64,000 nt of DNA from CAVRXQ01 sp963725215 (GCA_963725215.1 CAVRXQ010000002.1:644087-708086); one strand, 5' to 3'; numbered from the stretch's first letter, positions 15,664-23,882 are shown. Notes: generated by a model not told the origin, from the letters alone. A program made the numbers and translations.

Positions 15664-16562
15664 CTGACGAGATCTGGATCGGGAGGGACGACGTCGGGAT
15701 GGAAGATCCCGGCGAGCGCCTCCACGCCGTCGACGAGCCGGGGACCTGGACGCACGAACGAGGAGTCGGCGTCGACCGCGAAAACGCGGCAACCCGCTGG
15801 TAGGCGACCCTCGCTCAGAAGGTCAGTCGCCAGGTGGCGCGCGTCATCGAGGTGGAAACCGCACGGCGCGACGACGCAAATCTCGGGGACGCGCTGACCG
15901 ACGTGATTCCAGTCCACGCGCTTCGAAGGCTTGCCGGACTCCCCGACGACCTCATTCCCTCCGGCGCGCTCGACCATGTCTGGGATCCAGTGACCCGCAC
16001 CAAAGGGCGGATCGGTCCATTCGAGAACGACAACGCGCGGACGATCGCGGCCGACGACGACGGAATTGATCCGCTGCAGTCGAAAGGACAGGTTGTCGAC
16101 GAGCCGACGCGCTTCGACGTGCCTCCCGACCGCGTCGCCGATCGCGAGGATCGAGCCGAGCACCTCCTCGAGCGTCTGCGGATCGACCGTCAAGACGGCG
16201 CTGTCGTACTGGAGATGCGAGAGCGCGTCGTCGACCGTTTTCACGTCCACGGCGCAAACCGCACACAGGTCCTGGGTGACGAGAAGGTCCGGTTCGAGCT
16301 CGCGCAGCGAGCCCTCGTCGAGACGATTGAGCTCCTCACCCGACGCGATTCGAGTCCGTACCTCTGCATCGATCTCTTTGGGCGTCAAACCGCTCCGAAT
16401 CGCGGTCGTCGAGACGACTCGCCGCGAACGTGCCTCGCTCGGGTAGTCGCACTCGAACGTGACACCGACCACATCGTCGGCCGCGCCGATAGCGAAGAGG
16501 ATCTCCGTCGCAGACGGAAGGAGCGAAACAACTCGCACGATAGGGAAGCTACCGGAGCTCAC
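15588..16562 (-). CDS. BtuF-like cobalamin-binding protein without signal peptide
   Basis: A 324-residue protein of the periplasmic-binding-protein class III fold. RVVSLLPSATEILFAIGA at the N-terminus, TQDLCAVCAVD and VVLEWTDPPFGAGHWIPDMV are typical of the cobalamin-binding/BtuF-like group. It has no signal peptide or lipobox, unlike the riboswitch-linked BtuF at 25799, so it is probably cytoplasmic or a stand-alone binding protein. GTG at 16562 gives the longest protein; another GTG at 16538 would start directly at RVVSLL. Its 3' end overlaps the Dph6-like gene by 76 bases in a convergent arrangement, which is uncommon and suggests one of the two has extended its end. Confidence 0.8.
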   Translation of the reverse strand: MSSGSFPIVRVVSLLPSATEILFAIGAADDVVGVTFECDYPSEARSRRVVSTTAIRSGLTPKEIDAEVRTRIASGEELNRLDEGSLRELEPDLLVTQDLCAVCAVDVKTVDDALSHLQYDSAVLTVDPQTLEEVLGSILAIGDAVGRHVEARRLVDNLSFRLQRINSVVVGRDRPRVVVLEWTDPPFGAGHWIPDMVERAGGNEVVGESGKPSKRVDWNHVGQRVPEICVVAPCGFHLDDARHLATDLLSEGRLPAGCRVFAVDADSSFVRPGPRLVDGVEALAGIFHPDVVPPDPDLVSYVGKTSAKTKPSRSTISPTETSSG

Positions 16563-16590
16563 CCAACCCGTTCCGCCGCTCGGTCCGTCG

Positions 16591-16866
16591 TTAGACGGGC
16601 GTCGCGGCCTCCCGCCCGAGTCGGGCGCGAGGTGGTTGTGCCCCGCACTTCATTTGCCCGTCCGCCGGTGCGAGCCCGACTCGTCGGACGATGACCGGCG
16701 CGGGCTCGGCAGCCTGGCGAGAACTCCTGCGCACCCTGGCCCACAAGTTGAAGACGAAGCGGCGGCGGTTGACGTCACGCGCTTCGCGTCGCCGCGCGGC
16801 CCGCTCGAATCGGCTGGTGTCCGACGCCTCTTGGTGCAGCCAGCTATCGACAAGAAATGGATTCAT
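16591..16866 (-). CDS. Small hypothetical protein divergent from MarR
   Basis: A 91-residue open frame. The best support is its start: an AAGGAGGT Shine-Dalgarno lies 5 bases before the ATG at 16866. The protein is arginine-rich (FERAARRREARDVNRRR) with a short hydrophobic patch FVFNLWARV and no recognised domain. It has two cysteines at most. It reads away from the marR gene, and the region between the two carries three copies of a CTTG-N4-CAAG palindrome, so it is a candidate target of that regulator. A shorter real protein or a leader for a lost gene is possible. Confidence 0.45.
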   Translation of the reverse strand: MNPFLVDSWLHQEASDTSRFERAARRREARDVNRRRFVFNLWARVRRSSRQAAEPAPVIVRRVGLAPADGQMKCGAQPPRARLGREAATPV

Positions 16867-16883
16867 CGGACCTCCTTCAAACG

Positions 16884-16937
16884 CTTGATGACAAGCTGCT
16901 TGTTATCAAGCTACTTGAAATACAGCTTGAAATCAAG
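16884..16937. promoter_or_regulatory. Array of CTTG-N4-CAAG palindromes (predicted MarR operators)
   Basis: Three 12-bp palindrome-like sites: CTTGATGACAAG at 16884-16895, CTTGTTATCAAG at 16899-16910 and CTTGAAATCAAG at 16926-16937; a half-site CTTGAAA lies at 16914-16920. They fill the AT-rich gap between the small gene ending its 5' side at 16866 and marR, just upstream of the marR -10 box. This is the layout expected for autoregulation by a dimeric MarR protein. Confidence 0.75.
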
Positions 16938-16963
16938 TAACTGTAATTAAAGTGAAAAGTTGG

Positions 16964-16969
16964 TATGAT
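16964..16969 (+). promoter_or_regulatory. -10 box of a leaderless marR message
   Basis: TATGAT lies exactly 6 bases before the GTG at 16976. That spacing puts the transcript start on the start codon. No good -35 is seen; the operators lie just upstream. Confidence 0.6.
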
Positions 16970-16975
16970 GTGCAC

Positions 16976-17524
16976 GTGACCGAGACCCGGAAAAAGGACG
17001 CTGCGCGCGACGAAACGTGCGACGATTTCGACGCGCATGCCGCCTGGGCCGCGAAGACGTGGCCGGAGATCGATCCAGTCGTCGAACAGATCGTCAACCG
17101 AATCGACAAAATCGGCCGCTACATCGACCGCGCCTCTGTGGACACGCTCGACTCACTCGGTCTCGCGCTGGGCGAGTTGAAGGTGCTGTTGTGTGTGAAC
17201 AAGGACGACCTCCGTTCGCCCGCCGAGATCGCCAAACACCTCCTCGTCTCGACCGGAACGATGACGAATCGACTCGACAAGCTCGAAGCCGCGGGTCTCG
17301 TCGCCCGAACTCGCGATCCCCATGACCGCCGCTCGCTGACCGTGGAGCTCACCGAAGCGGGCCGCAGAACTCTCGACAGCTACGTGAGCGTGCAGGCGAA
17401 GCGGGAGCGCCAGTTGTTGAGCGGCCTCGACGACGCGGACAAGGGTGAGCTCACCCGCCTTTTACGACTGCTCCTCGCCTCGGTCCAGGCACAAGCTGGC
17501 TTCGTTCTTCACGGCAAGGTCTGA
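16976..17524 (+). CDS. MarR family transcriptional regulator
   Basis: A 182-residue winged-helix regulator. The recognition region is SPAEIAKHLLVSTGTMTNRLDKLEAAGLV, followed by the wing RTRDPHDRRSLTVELTEAG (quoted under the length limit in parts). The N-terminal ~45 residues are acidic and charged, longer than in the minimal MarR fold. I set the start at the GTG at 16976 because a TATGAT -10 box lies 6 bases before it; a GTG at 16952 would lie upstream of that box. The ligand is unknown. Three matching palindromes directly upstream suggest it represses itself and the divergent small gene. Confidence 0.85.
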   Translation: MTETRKKDAARDETCDDFDAHAAWAAKTWPEIDPVVEQIVNRIDKIGRYIDRASVDTLDSLGLALGELKVLLCVNKDDLRSPAEIAKHLLVSTGTMTNRLDKLEAAGLVARTRDPHDRRSLTVELTEAGRRTLDSYVSVQAKRERQLLSGLDDADKGELTRLLRLLLASVQAQAGFVLHGKV

Positions 17525-17700
17525 AATCCGCCTCGCTCGTCGGCCGCTTTCCGTCCAGCAACGATTAAGGGCGTGCACTAGAAGTCCCGGCGTCACGGCG
17601 ATGACGCGCGGTGCGCCCGGCCCGCCGTGACAGCCCACCCGCCGCGGCGATGGCCCGATAGGGTCAGGACGAGCCAAATAACCCTGGAGCGCGATGAACG

Positions 17701-19191
17701 ATGTCTCGTGACGCCGCGGAGTCACCCGCGGAAATCTCCCTCACTTTCGACGATGTCCTCCTCGTCCCACAGGACTCCGACGTCCTCCCCCACGAGGCTG
17801 ACACGACGACGCGGCTGAGCGATCGACTCGAACTGAGCATCCCGCTCGTCTCCGCGGCAATGGACACCGTCACCGAGTCGCGCATGGCGGTCGCGCTGGC
17901 ACGCCTCGGGGGACTTGGCACGATCCACCGCAACATGTCGGCGGAGCGCCAGGCAGAAGAAGTCGACCGGGTGAAGCGCTCGGAAGCCGGGATGGTGCAG
18001 AACCCGGTGAAGATTGCTCCGGACCGCCCCGTTTCCGAGGCAATGGAAATGATGCGGCACTTCCACATCTCCGGTGTCCCCGTCGTCGACCCCGACGGCC
18101 GCCTCGTCGGCATCGTCACGAACCGCGACCTGCGCTTCCACGACGACCCCCGTGTCGCGGTCGCCGACGTCATGACGTCACAGAGTCTCGTCACGGCACC
18201 GCTCGGAACCGACCTCGCAAAGGCGCGTCGCATCCTTCAGGAGGCGAAAGTCGAAAAGCTCCCGATCGTCGACGGCGACGGTCGATTGCGCGGTCTGATC
18301 ACCGTGAAGGACATCACCAAACAAGAGGCGTTCCCCGGCGCGAGCAAGGACCCGGACGGTCGACTGCGCGTCGCGGCGGCGATCGGAGTCGGCGGCGAGG
18401 GATACGCGCGGGCGAAGGCGCTGATCGACGCCGAGGTCGACGTCATCTGCGTCGACACCGCGCACGGACACTCCCGCCGGGTGGTCGAGACCGTCGCCGA
18501 GCTCCGCGAGAACTGGAGAACCGGGGTCATCGTCGCCGGCAACGTGGCCACCGCGGCCGGGACGCGCGCGCTTGCCGAATCCGGTGCCGACGTCGTGAAA
18601 ATCGGAGTCGGGCCTGGTTCCATCTGCACGACGCGCGTCGTCACCGGCATCGGGGTCCCCCAGTGGAGCGCGATCCGCGAGTGCACCGAAGAGGCGCGTC
18701 GCCACGGGGTCGGGATCTTGGCCGACGGCGGCATCCGCTTCTCTGGAGACATCGCGAAGGCGATCGCTGCCGGCGCGCAGGCGGTGATGCTCGGCAGCCT
18801 GTTCGCCGGCGTCGAAGAAAGCCCCGGCGAGATCACGATGATCGGCAACCGCCCGATGAAGCGATACCGGGGAATGGGGAGCCTTTCGGCGATGGCGACC
18901 CGCTCGTACTCGAAGGACCGCTACGCCCAAGAAACGGTCGCTGATCCGGACAAGGTCGTCCCCGAAGGCGTAGAAGGCGCTGTGCCGTACCGCGGTCCGC
19001 TCGCTGAGGTCGTCCATCAGCTCGTCGGCGGGCTCCGCCAGGCGATGGGCTATGTCGGAGCGCGCACGATCCCCCAGTTTCACGAGCGGGCGAAGTTCAT
19101 CCGCGTCAGCGAGGGCGCGTACCGCGAGAACCACCCCCACGACCTCTACGGCGTAATCGACGCGCCGAACTATCTCGGCACCGACTCTTAA
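17701..19191 (+). CDS. guaB: Inosine-5'-monophosphate dehydrogenase
   Basis: A 496-residue IMPDH, which oxidises IMP to XMP in GMP synthesis. LTFDDVLLVP is at residue 15, two CBS domains occupy about residues 100-215, and the catalytic Cys309 lies in GPGSICTTRVVTG. The IMP-phosphate loop ADGGIRFSGDIAKA and the mobile flap region with RYRGMGSLSAM and later GVEGAVPYRG are complete. The length is normal. The gene stands alone in a 176-base downstream gap from marR; the latter is probably not functionally linked. A hairpin directly after the stop is a likely terminator. Confidence 0.96.
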   Translation: MSRDAAESPAEISLTFDDVLLVPQDSDVLPHEADTTTRLSDRLELSIPLVSAAMDTVTESRMAVALARLGGLGTIHRNMSAERQAEEVDRVKRSEAGMVQNPVKIAPDRPVSEAMEMMRHFHISGVPVVDPDGRLVGIVTNRDLRFHDDPRVAVADVMTSQSLVTAPLGTDLAKARRILQEAKVEKLPIVDGDGRLRGLITVKDITKQEAFPGASKDPDGRLRVAAAIGVGGEGYARAKALIDAEVDVICVDTAHGHSRRVVETVAELRENWRTGVIVAGNVATAAGTRALAESGADVVKIGVGPGSICTTRVVTGIGVPQWSAIRECTEEARRHGVGILADGGIRFSGDIAKAIAAGAQAVMLGSLFAGVEESPGEITMIGNRPMKRYRGMGSLSAMATRSYSKDRYAQETVADPDKVVPEGVEGAVPYRGPLAEVVHQLVGGLRQAMGYVGARTIPQFHERAKFIRVSEGAYRENHPHDLYGVIDAPNYLGTDS

Positions 19192-19195
19192 GAGG

Positions 19196-19213
19196 GCGGC
19201 CGCTCTCGGCCGC
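19196..19213 (+). terminator. Probable guaB terminator
   Basis: A 7-bp stem GCGGCCG/CGGCCGC with a CTCT loop begins 5 bases after the guaB stop. The tail (AGGACTGTTTCC) is only weakly T-rich, so termination efficiency is uncertain. Confidence 0.5.
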
Positions 19214-19265
19214 AGGACTGTTTCCACGCCGGCAACGCTTCTCCTTCTCGGCGCGCCCGCCCTGC

Positions 19266-19637
19266 TTGACTCTGAGCGCCGCCACATTGACGAGGTCATC
19301 GCGGACCGACGTCGGTACTTCGGATGGCGACCTGCGCATCGAAACCGCGTCTGGTCGCCAACGTGTTGGCTGGTTCATCTCCGGAAGCGCCCGCCTCACT
19401 ACGGTGAGCGGTTCGGTCTCCGCTGGGATCGCGCAGGGCACTGCTCTGCACGTCGAAGCCGAAGCGCTCGCTGGATCGCTCGAGTTCGAGATCCCCCTCG
19501 ACTCCGAGCCGGATTCGTCGAGTTCTGTAGGACCGGAACTTTCGTTGCAGATCAGCTCCCTGAGCGGAAGCGTGCGGATCGTTCGTTCGGCGGCGAAGAG
19601 AGCGCCGCGTGACTCCCCTACAGGTCGAGCGGCTTGA
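19266..19637 (+). pseudogene. Possible truncated DUF4097-like beta-repeat protein
   Basis: A 123-residue frame, starting with TTG, whose body reads like the C-terminal part of DUF4097/beta-helix surface proteins: GDLRIETASG, SARLTTVSGSVSAGIAQGTAL and SLQISSLSGSVRIV are the repeated valine/threonine-SG rungs. The N-terminal half of such proteins is absent, there is no ribosome binding site, and the tail overlaps the convergent VOC gene by 20 bases. I infer a decayed remnant or a short independent protein. The match is by pattern only. Confidence 0.4.
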
Positions 19638-20085
19638 TGTCCGCGAGGAGCAACTTCGGATCGCGCCAGTCGATCCCCTCGACGTCGACGTAAAGCTCGA
19701 TCTCGTTGCCGTCGGGATCGGTGAGGTAGACGCTGTGGGTGACAGTGTGATCGGCCGCGCCGACTACGTGGGCGCCCGCCGCGCGCACTTGTTCGAGGGC
19801 CGTACGCAACTCCTCGTCGGTGTCGCCGACTTTGAGCCCGAAGTGATAAAGACCTGCGCGGCGTCCCTTCAGCGGACCGGGCGCGTCCTCCCCCACTTCG
19901 ATCAGCAACAGCTCGTGATGGGTGCGGCCGCCGCTGAACATCGCGGCGGGGAATCCGAGCGGGATGTCGACTTCGGAACCTGGCCCGGCGACTTGTCGCC
20001 AACCGAGCACGTCGCGGTAGAACGCGACGGAGCGCTTGAGATTCTTCACGTACAGCACGAGGTGCCCGAGCTCCTTGACACCCAT
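19618..20085 (-). CDS. VOC family (glyoxalase/dioxygenase-fold) protein
   Basis: A 155-residue vicinal-oxygen-chelate protein made of two beta-alpha-beta-beta-beta modules. Metal ligands expected in the family are visible: His in ELGHLVLYV near residue 7, His in HHELLLIE, His in GLYHFGLKV and Glu in NEIELYVD. SVYLTDPDGNEIELY is the typical end. The reaction is unknown; members include glyoxalases, extradiol dioxygenases and resistance proteins. Its ATG overlaps the pdxT stop by one base, so it is translated with the pdxS-pdxT operon, though no link to vitamin B6 is known to me. Confidence 0.85.
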   Translation of the reverse strand: MGVKELGHLVLYVKNLKRSVAFYRDVLGWRQVAGPGSEVDIPLGFPAAMFSGGRTHHELLLIEVGEDAPGPLKGRRAGLYHFGLKVGDTDEELRTALEQVRAAGAHVVGAADHTVTHSVYLTDPDGNEIELYVDVEGIDWRDPKLLLADIKPLDL

Positions 20086-20765
20086 CAGCGTTCGACCTTC
20101 GCGCCCGAGATGCGCCGGCGCACGTCGTCGACGAGCAGCGCGTGCACGCTCGGATCCGCGACAAGCTCGGGGTGGAACGCGACGACGGTCACGGTTCCAG
20201 AACGACATCCCACCGGCCGCGACTTCCCGTCTGCCATCTGGACCTCCGCGAGCAGCTCGACGTCGGCACCGATTGATTCGACGTAGGGAGCGCGGATGAA
20301 CACCGCATGGATCGGGCCATCCTTCGCGCCCTTGAAGTCGAGATCGGCCTCGAACGACTCCGCCTGCCGGCCGAACGCGTTGCGACGCACGGTGACGTCG
20401 ATTGCGTCGAAGCTCCACTGATCGGGACGCCCGTCGAGCACCTCTCGCGCGAGCAGGATCATCCCGGCGCAGGTTCCGAGCACCGGCAATCCCCCCGCCA
20501 GGAGCTTCGCAATCGGCTCGCGCAGCTCTGCTCCTTCGATCAGCAATTGCAGCGCCGTCGACTCGCCGCCCGGGAGGACGAGCCCATCGATCCCCTCGAG
20601 ATCCGCCGGGACGCGCACCTCTTTGGTCTCGACACCGAGTGACGTGAGGAGCTTCGTGTGCGCTTCGACGTCGCCTTGCAATGCGAGGACGCCGATCACC
20701 AACCGATCACTGAACGCGATTCGACTTTGTCCCGCGAGCGCCACATCGATCGTCGTTTCGATCAC
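20085..20765 (-). CDS. pdxT: Pyridoxal 5'-phosphate synthase glutaminase subunit PdxT
   Basis: A 226-residue glutamine amidotransferase that frees ammonia for PdxS. GVLALQGDVEAH opens the domain, LPGGESTAL is the oxyanion region, the nucleophile Cys is in GTCAGMI, and His-Glu of the triad are in FHPEL. The GTG start overlaps the pdxS stop by 4 bases. It gives an N-terminal extension of about 20 residues relative to most PdxT proteins; a later start closer to LVIGVLALQG is possible but would lose the coupling. The VOC gene follows directly. Confidence 0.94.
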   Translation of the reverse strand: MIETTIDVALAGQSRIAFSDRLVIGVLALQGDVEAHTKLLTSLGVETKEVRVPADLEGIDGLVLPGGESTALQLLIEGAELREPIAKLLAGGLPVLGTCAGMILLAREVLDGRPDQWSFDAIDVTVRRNAFGRQAESFEADLDFKGAKDGPIHAVFIRAPYVESIGADVELLAEVQMADGKSRPVGCRSGTVTVVAFHPELVADPSVHALLVDDVRRRISGAKVER

Positions 20766-21679
20766 CAGCCACGTTCGGCGAGCCTCGTCTCGAGCGACGC
20801 GATCTCAGCACCGATCATCGGCGCGCCCAGTCCACGGGAGACCTTCGCCAGGATCTCCGGGTCGTTGAAGTGCGAGGTCGCCTCGACGATCGCGCGCGCC
20901 CGCGACGGCGGGTCCTCGCTCTTGAAGATCCCAGACCCGACGAACACCGCTTCCGCGCCGAGCTGCATGACGAGCGCGGCGTCCGCGGGGGTTGCGATCC
21001 CTCCGGCACAGAAAAGGGGTACCGGCAGCCGACCCGTCTCGGCGACCTCCTCCACGAGCGATATCGGCGCCTGAAGAGACTTCGCCCACGAGTACCGCTC
21101 GGCGCTGTCGGCGGTGGTGATCTTTCTGATGTCGCCGAGGATCGATCGCAAGTGCCGCACCGCCTCCACGATGTTGCCCGTCCCGGCCTCGCCCTTCGAG
21201 CGGATCATCGCCGCGCCCTCCGAGATCCGGCGCAAGGCTTCGCCGAGGTTCGTCGCACCGCATACGAAGGGGATCTGGAACGACCATTTGTCAATGTGAT
21301 GCGCCTCGTCTGCCGGGGTGAGCACTTCGCTCTCGTCGATGTAATCGACCTTCAGCGCCTGCAGGATCTGGGCTTCAGCGAAGTGTCCGATGCGGACCTT
21401 CGCCATCACCGGGATTGTCACCGTCTGTTGGATCGCCTCGATTAGCGCCGGATCGCTCATGCGCGCGACACCGCCCTCGCGGCGAATGTCGGCGGGCACC
21501 CGTTCGAGCGCCATCACAGAAACCGCGCCCGCGTCCTCGGCGATCTTCGCGTGTTCGGGGGTGACGACGTCCATGACGACCCCGCCCCGCAGCATCTCGG
21601 CGAGGCCACGCTTCACCTTGTCGGTGCCGGTCAGCCGGCTTGGAGAACCGTTCGACTCGATCTCTTCAGGTGTCGTCAC
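20762..21679 (-). CDS. pdxS: Pyridoxal 5'-phosphate synthase subunit PdxS
   Basis: A 305-residue (beta/alpha)8 synthase that makes PLP from ribose 5-phosphate, glyceraldehyde 3-phosphate and ammonia supplied by PdxT. The two substrate-binding lysines are in VMAKVRIGH and RSKGEAGTGN; ALERVPADIR and FCAGGIATPADAAL are conserved. Length is normal. The GTG at 21679 is preceded by TACATT with a 6-base gap, indicating a leaderless transcript. pdxT follows with a 4-base overlap. Confidence 0.96.
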   Translation of the reverse strand: MTTPEEIESNGSPSRLTGTDKVKRGLAEMLRGGVVMDVVTPEHAKIAEDAGAVSVMALERVPADIRREGGVARMSDPALIEAIQQTVTIPVMAKVRIGHFAEAQILQALKVDYIDESEVLTPADEAHHIDKWSFQIPFVCGATNLGEALRRISEGAAMIRSKGEAGTGNIVEAVRHLRSILGDIRKITTADSAERYSWAKSLQAPISLVEEVAETGRLPVPLFCAGGIATPADAALVMQLGAEAVFVGSGIFKSEDPPSRARAIVEATSHFNDPEILAKVSRGLGAPMIGAEIASLETRLAERGW

Positions 21680-21685
21680 GCATCC

Positions 21686-21691
21686 AATGTA
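21686..21691 (-). promoter_or_regulatory. -10 box of leaderless pdxS-pdxT operon
   Basis: On the minus strand TACATT is followed by 6 bases and then the GTG of pdxS. No Shine-Dalgarno is present and no clear -35 is seen. Confidence 0.6.
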
Positions 21692-21733
21692 CCTGCCAGG
21701 AGGCGCTTTCCGAGCTCGAGAATCCCACCGGCT

Positions 21734-23179
21734 CTACGCCGCTTCGAGCTCGAGCTCACTTTCTGCCAACTCCCGCCGCGCGGGCCGCGGCAAAACGGCG
21801 GCGAGGATCGCGCCCGCCGCGACGACGCTAATGCCGACCCGCAGTGCCGGGAGGAGCCCGGCCACGTAGGTGAGCCCGCTCGCGTAGCTGCCGAAGCTCG
21901 CGAACAATGCGCCGAGCACCGAGATCCCGAACACCCCACCGAGCTCGCGGATCGCGTTGTTCGTCCCCGAAGCGACGCCCTCCGCGACCCTCGGAACGGA
22001 CGACAGCAGCACCGACGCGACCGGCACGAAGAAGAGAGACATCCCGACGCCCGAGATCACGAACGCCGGCACGAAATCGAGGTACCCCGTCCCGGGGCTG
22101 ATGACAAACGCGATCCACGCGAGCCCGATCGCTTGCAGGGCGAGGCCGAGCGTGATGAGGGTGCGGCCACCGAATTTCTCGACGAGCGGCCCCGTGAAAG
22201 GTGCCACGAGCACCGGCATCGCGGTCCACGGCAGCGTGCGAACTCCCGCCGAAAGCGGTGAGTACCCCTGCACCGTCTGCAGAAACTGCGCGAGGAAGAA
22301 GATCGAGCCGAACATCCCAAAGCTCATGAAGAGCGACACGCCGTTCACGACCGAGAAGCCACGGCGGCGGAAAAGCGCCATCGGCAACATCGCGTGATCC
22401 GAGCGCAGCTCGAAGATGATGAAGCCAACGAGCGCACTCACACCGACAGCGAAGCTCGCGAGGATCTGCGTGTTCGTCCATCCGACGTCGCCGCCGCGCA
22501 CGAGCCCGAAGACGATGCCGAAAAGACCGACGCTCGCAAAGACGATTCCTCGGAGGTCGAGCCGGCGCGAGTCACCGTGGGACTCGTCGAGGCGCGTCCA
22601 CGCGAGCGGGAGCAGCGCCACGCCGATCGGTACGTTCAGCCAGAAAATCCACTGCCACGACAATCCCTCGACGACGGCGCCGCCAACGAGCGGGCCGATC
22701 GCCACCGCGAGACCGCCGATCGCGCCCCACACCCCGAGCGCAACGTTGCGTCGCGCCTCTGGAACCGCCGCCGACAGCAAGGTGAGCGAGAGCGGAATCA
22801 ACAGCGCGCCTCCAGCACCCTGAACAGCGCGCGCCGCGATCAAGACATCGATGTTCGGTGCGAGCGCCGCGACGGCCGACGCCACGGTGAAGATCCCGAT
22901 TCCGACCACGAACATGCGGCGACGACCGAAGCGGTCACCGAGCGCGGCGCCGGTGAGCAACAGCACCGCGAAAGAGAGCGTGTATGCGTTCACCGTCCAC
23001 TCGAGCCCCGCGAGCCCGGCGTGCAGACTCCGGCGGATGACGGGCAACGCGAACGTGACGACGAGATTGTCGAGCGACCCCATGAACTGGGCCGCGCCGG
23101 TGATCGCGATCACCCAGACGAGCGACGTCGGGCGGGCGCGCCGGGTCGTCGCGCCGAGTTGTGGGTTCGAGGCAGACAT
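21734..23179 (-). CDS. MFS drug-efflux transporter, DHA2 (EmrB/QacA) family
   Basis: A 481-residue transporter with about 14 hydrophobic segments. Motif A is GDRFGRRRMFVVG, motif C lies in GPLVGGAVVEGLSWQWIFWLNVPIG (quoted in part), and LDNLVVTFALPVI in helix 1 is typical of this drug:proton antiporter family. The ATG at 23179 has GAGGAGG 8 bases upstream; a GTG at 23212 would place the operator inside the gene. A TetR-family gene lies upstream on the same strand, and the same palindrome stands before both genes, so the exporter is very likely repressed by it until a toxic compound binds. Substrate unknown. Confidence 0.9.
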   Translation of the reverse strand: MSASNPQLGATTRRARPTSLVWVIAITGAAQFMGSLDNLVVTFALPVIRRSLHAGLAGLEWTVNAYTLSFAVLLLTGAALGDRFGRRRMFVVGIGIFTVASAVAALAPNIDVLIAARAVQGAGGALLIPLSLTLLSAAVPEARRNVALGVWGAIGGLAVAIGPLVGGAVVEGLSWQWIFWLNVPIGVALLPLAWTRLDESHGDSRRLDLRGIVFASVGLFGIVFGLVRGGDVGWTNTQILASFAVGVSALVGFIIFELRSDHAMLPMALFRRRGFSVVNGVSLFMSFGMFGSIFFLAQFLQTVQGYSPLSAGVRTLPWTAMPVLVAPFTGPLVEKFGGRTLITLGLALQAIGLAWIAFVISPGTGYLDFVPAFVISGVGMSLFFVPVASVLLSSVPRVAEGVASGTNNAIRELGGVFGISVLGALFASFGSYASGLTYVAGLLPALRVGISVVAAGAILAAVLPRPARRELAESELELEAA

Positions 23180-23201
23180 TTCGACCTCCTCAGTTAGATA
23201 T

Positions 23202-23211
23202 TGAGTACTCA
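23202..23211. promoter_or_regulatory. TGAGTACTCA operator before the MFS gene
   Basis: A perfect 10-bp palindrome located 23 bases upstream of the MFS start codon. The same core recurs at 23872-23881 before the tetR gene. Confidence 0.7.
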
Positions 23212-23258
23212 CTAGATTTGAAAGACGTGCGAAAGGGCACTTCGGTGGAGCTCATGGT

Positions 23259-23858
23259 TCAGTTGCGGACTTTTTCGAGGGAATCGACGAAGGCGGCGTG
23301 CTCGGCGTCGTCTCGCCAGTCGCCCCACAGCTCGTCGAGTGACACAAGGTCGAGCGCGCTGACGACGTTGCAAAGCATCCCCATCGCGAAGAACTCGCGC
23401 AGCTCTTGCGGCCCGAGCCCGGTTCGGCCGGCGACGAATTGCACGATCTCGCGAAATTGCTCGGAAACGAACGCGCGGATCTCCGGATCGCCAGAAGCCG
23501 CGTAGCCCTGAAGTTGGATGAGCAGTCGGTCGCTGTCGGCAATCAGGGGCCCGTACGCCAAGCCCATCGCCTCCAAGGCCGCCTCTCCCTCGAGACCCTT
23601 GCTCGCCTCGTCGAAGGTGTGCAGGACGGCCCGACAGCCGAGCGCTACAGATTCCAAGAACAGCTGCTTTTTCGTTCCGAACAGTCGGAACAAGTACGGC
23701 TGGGAGATCCCTGCCGCCTGCGCGATCGCATCGGTCGAGGTGCCGCCGTAACCGTCGCGGGCAAAGGCCGTGAGGGCGAAGGCGAGCACCGCTCGCTTGC
23801 GCTCGTCGGCCGTCATCCGCAGGCCGCTTCGCGGCGCCGTCCCCTTCGCCATATCCAT
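23259..23858 (-). CDS. TetR family transcriptional regulator
   Basis: A 199-residue regulator. The N-terminal helix-turn-helix spans about residues 20-65, with FARDGYGGTSTDAIAQAAGISQPYLFRLF (split by the length limit: DAIAQAAGISQPYLFRLF) and GTKKQLFLE after it. The C-terminal ligand domain is variable. ATG at 23858 has no Shine-Dalgarno; instead TAACTT lies 6 bases before it, so the message is probably leaderless. A perfect 12-bp palindrome abuts this -10 box, and its core recurs before the MFS gene 80 bases downstream. That supports autorepression and control of the exporter. Confidence 0.9.
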   Translation of the reverse strand: MDMAKGTAPRSGLRMTADERKRAVLAFALTAFARDGYGGTSTDAIAQAAGISQPYLFRLFGTKKQLFLESVALGCRAVLHTFDEASKGLEGEAALEAMGLAYGPLIADSDRLLIQLQGYAASGDPEIRAFVSEQFREIVQFVAGRTGLGPQELREFFAMGMLCNVVSALDLVSLDELWGDWRDDAEHAAFVDSLEKVRN

Positions 23859-23864
23859 GGAGGT

Positions 23865-23882
23865 AAGTTAGTGAGTACTCAC
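23865..23882 (-). promoter_or_regulatory. tetR operator GTGAGTACTCAC with overlapping promoter
   Basis: GTGAGTACTCAC (23871-23882) is fully palindromic and directly touches TAACTT (minus strand, 23870-23865), which lies 6 bases before the tetR ATG. Binding here would block transcription start. Confidence 0.75.

Noticed and set aside
19106..20164. A 352-codon minus-strand frame over the guaB end and pdxT region
   Set aside because: Arginine-serine-rich shadow; the real genes there are the VOC protein and pdxT in other frames.
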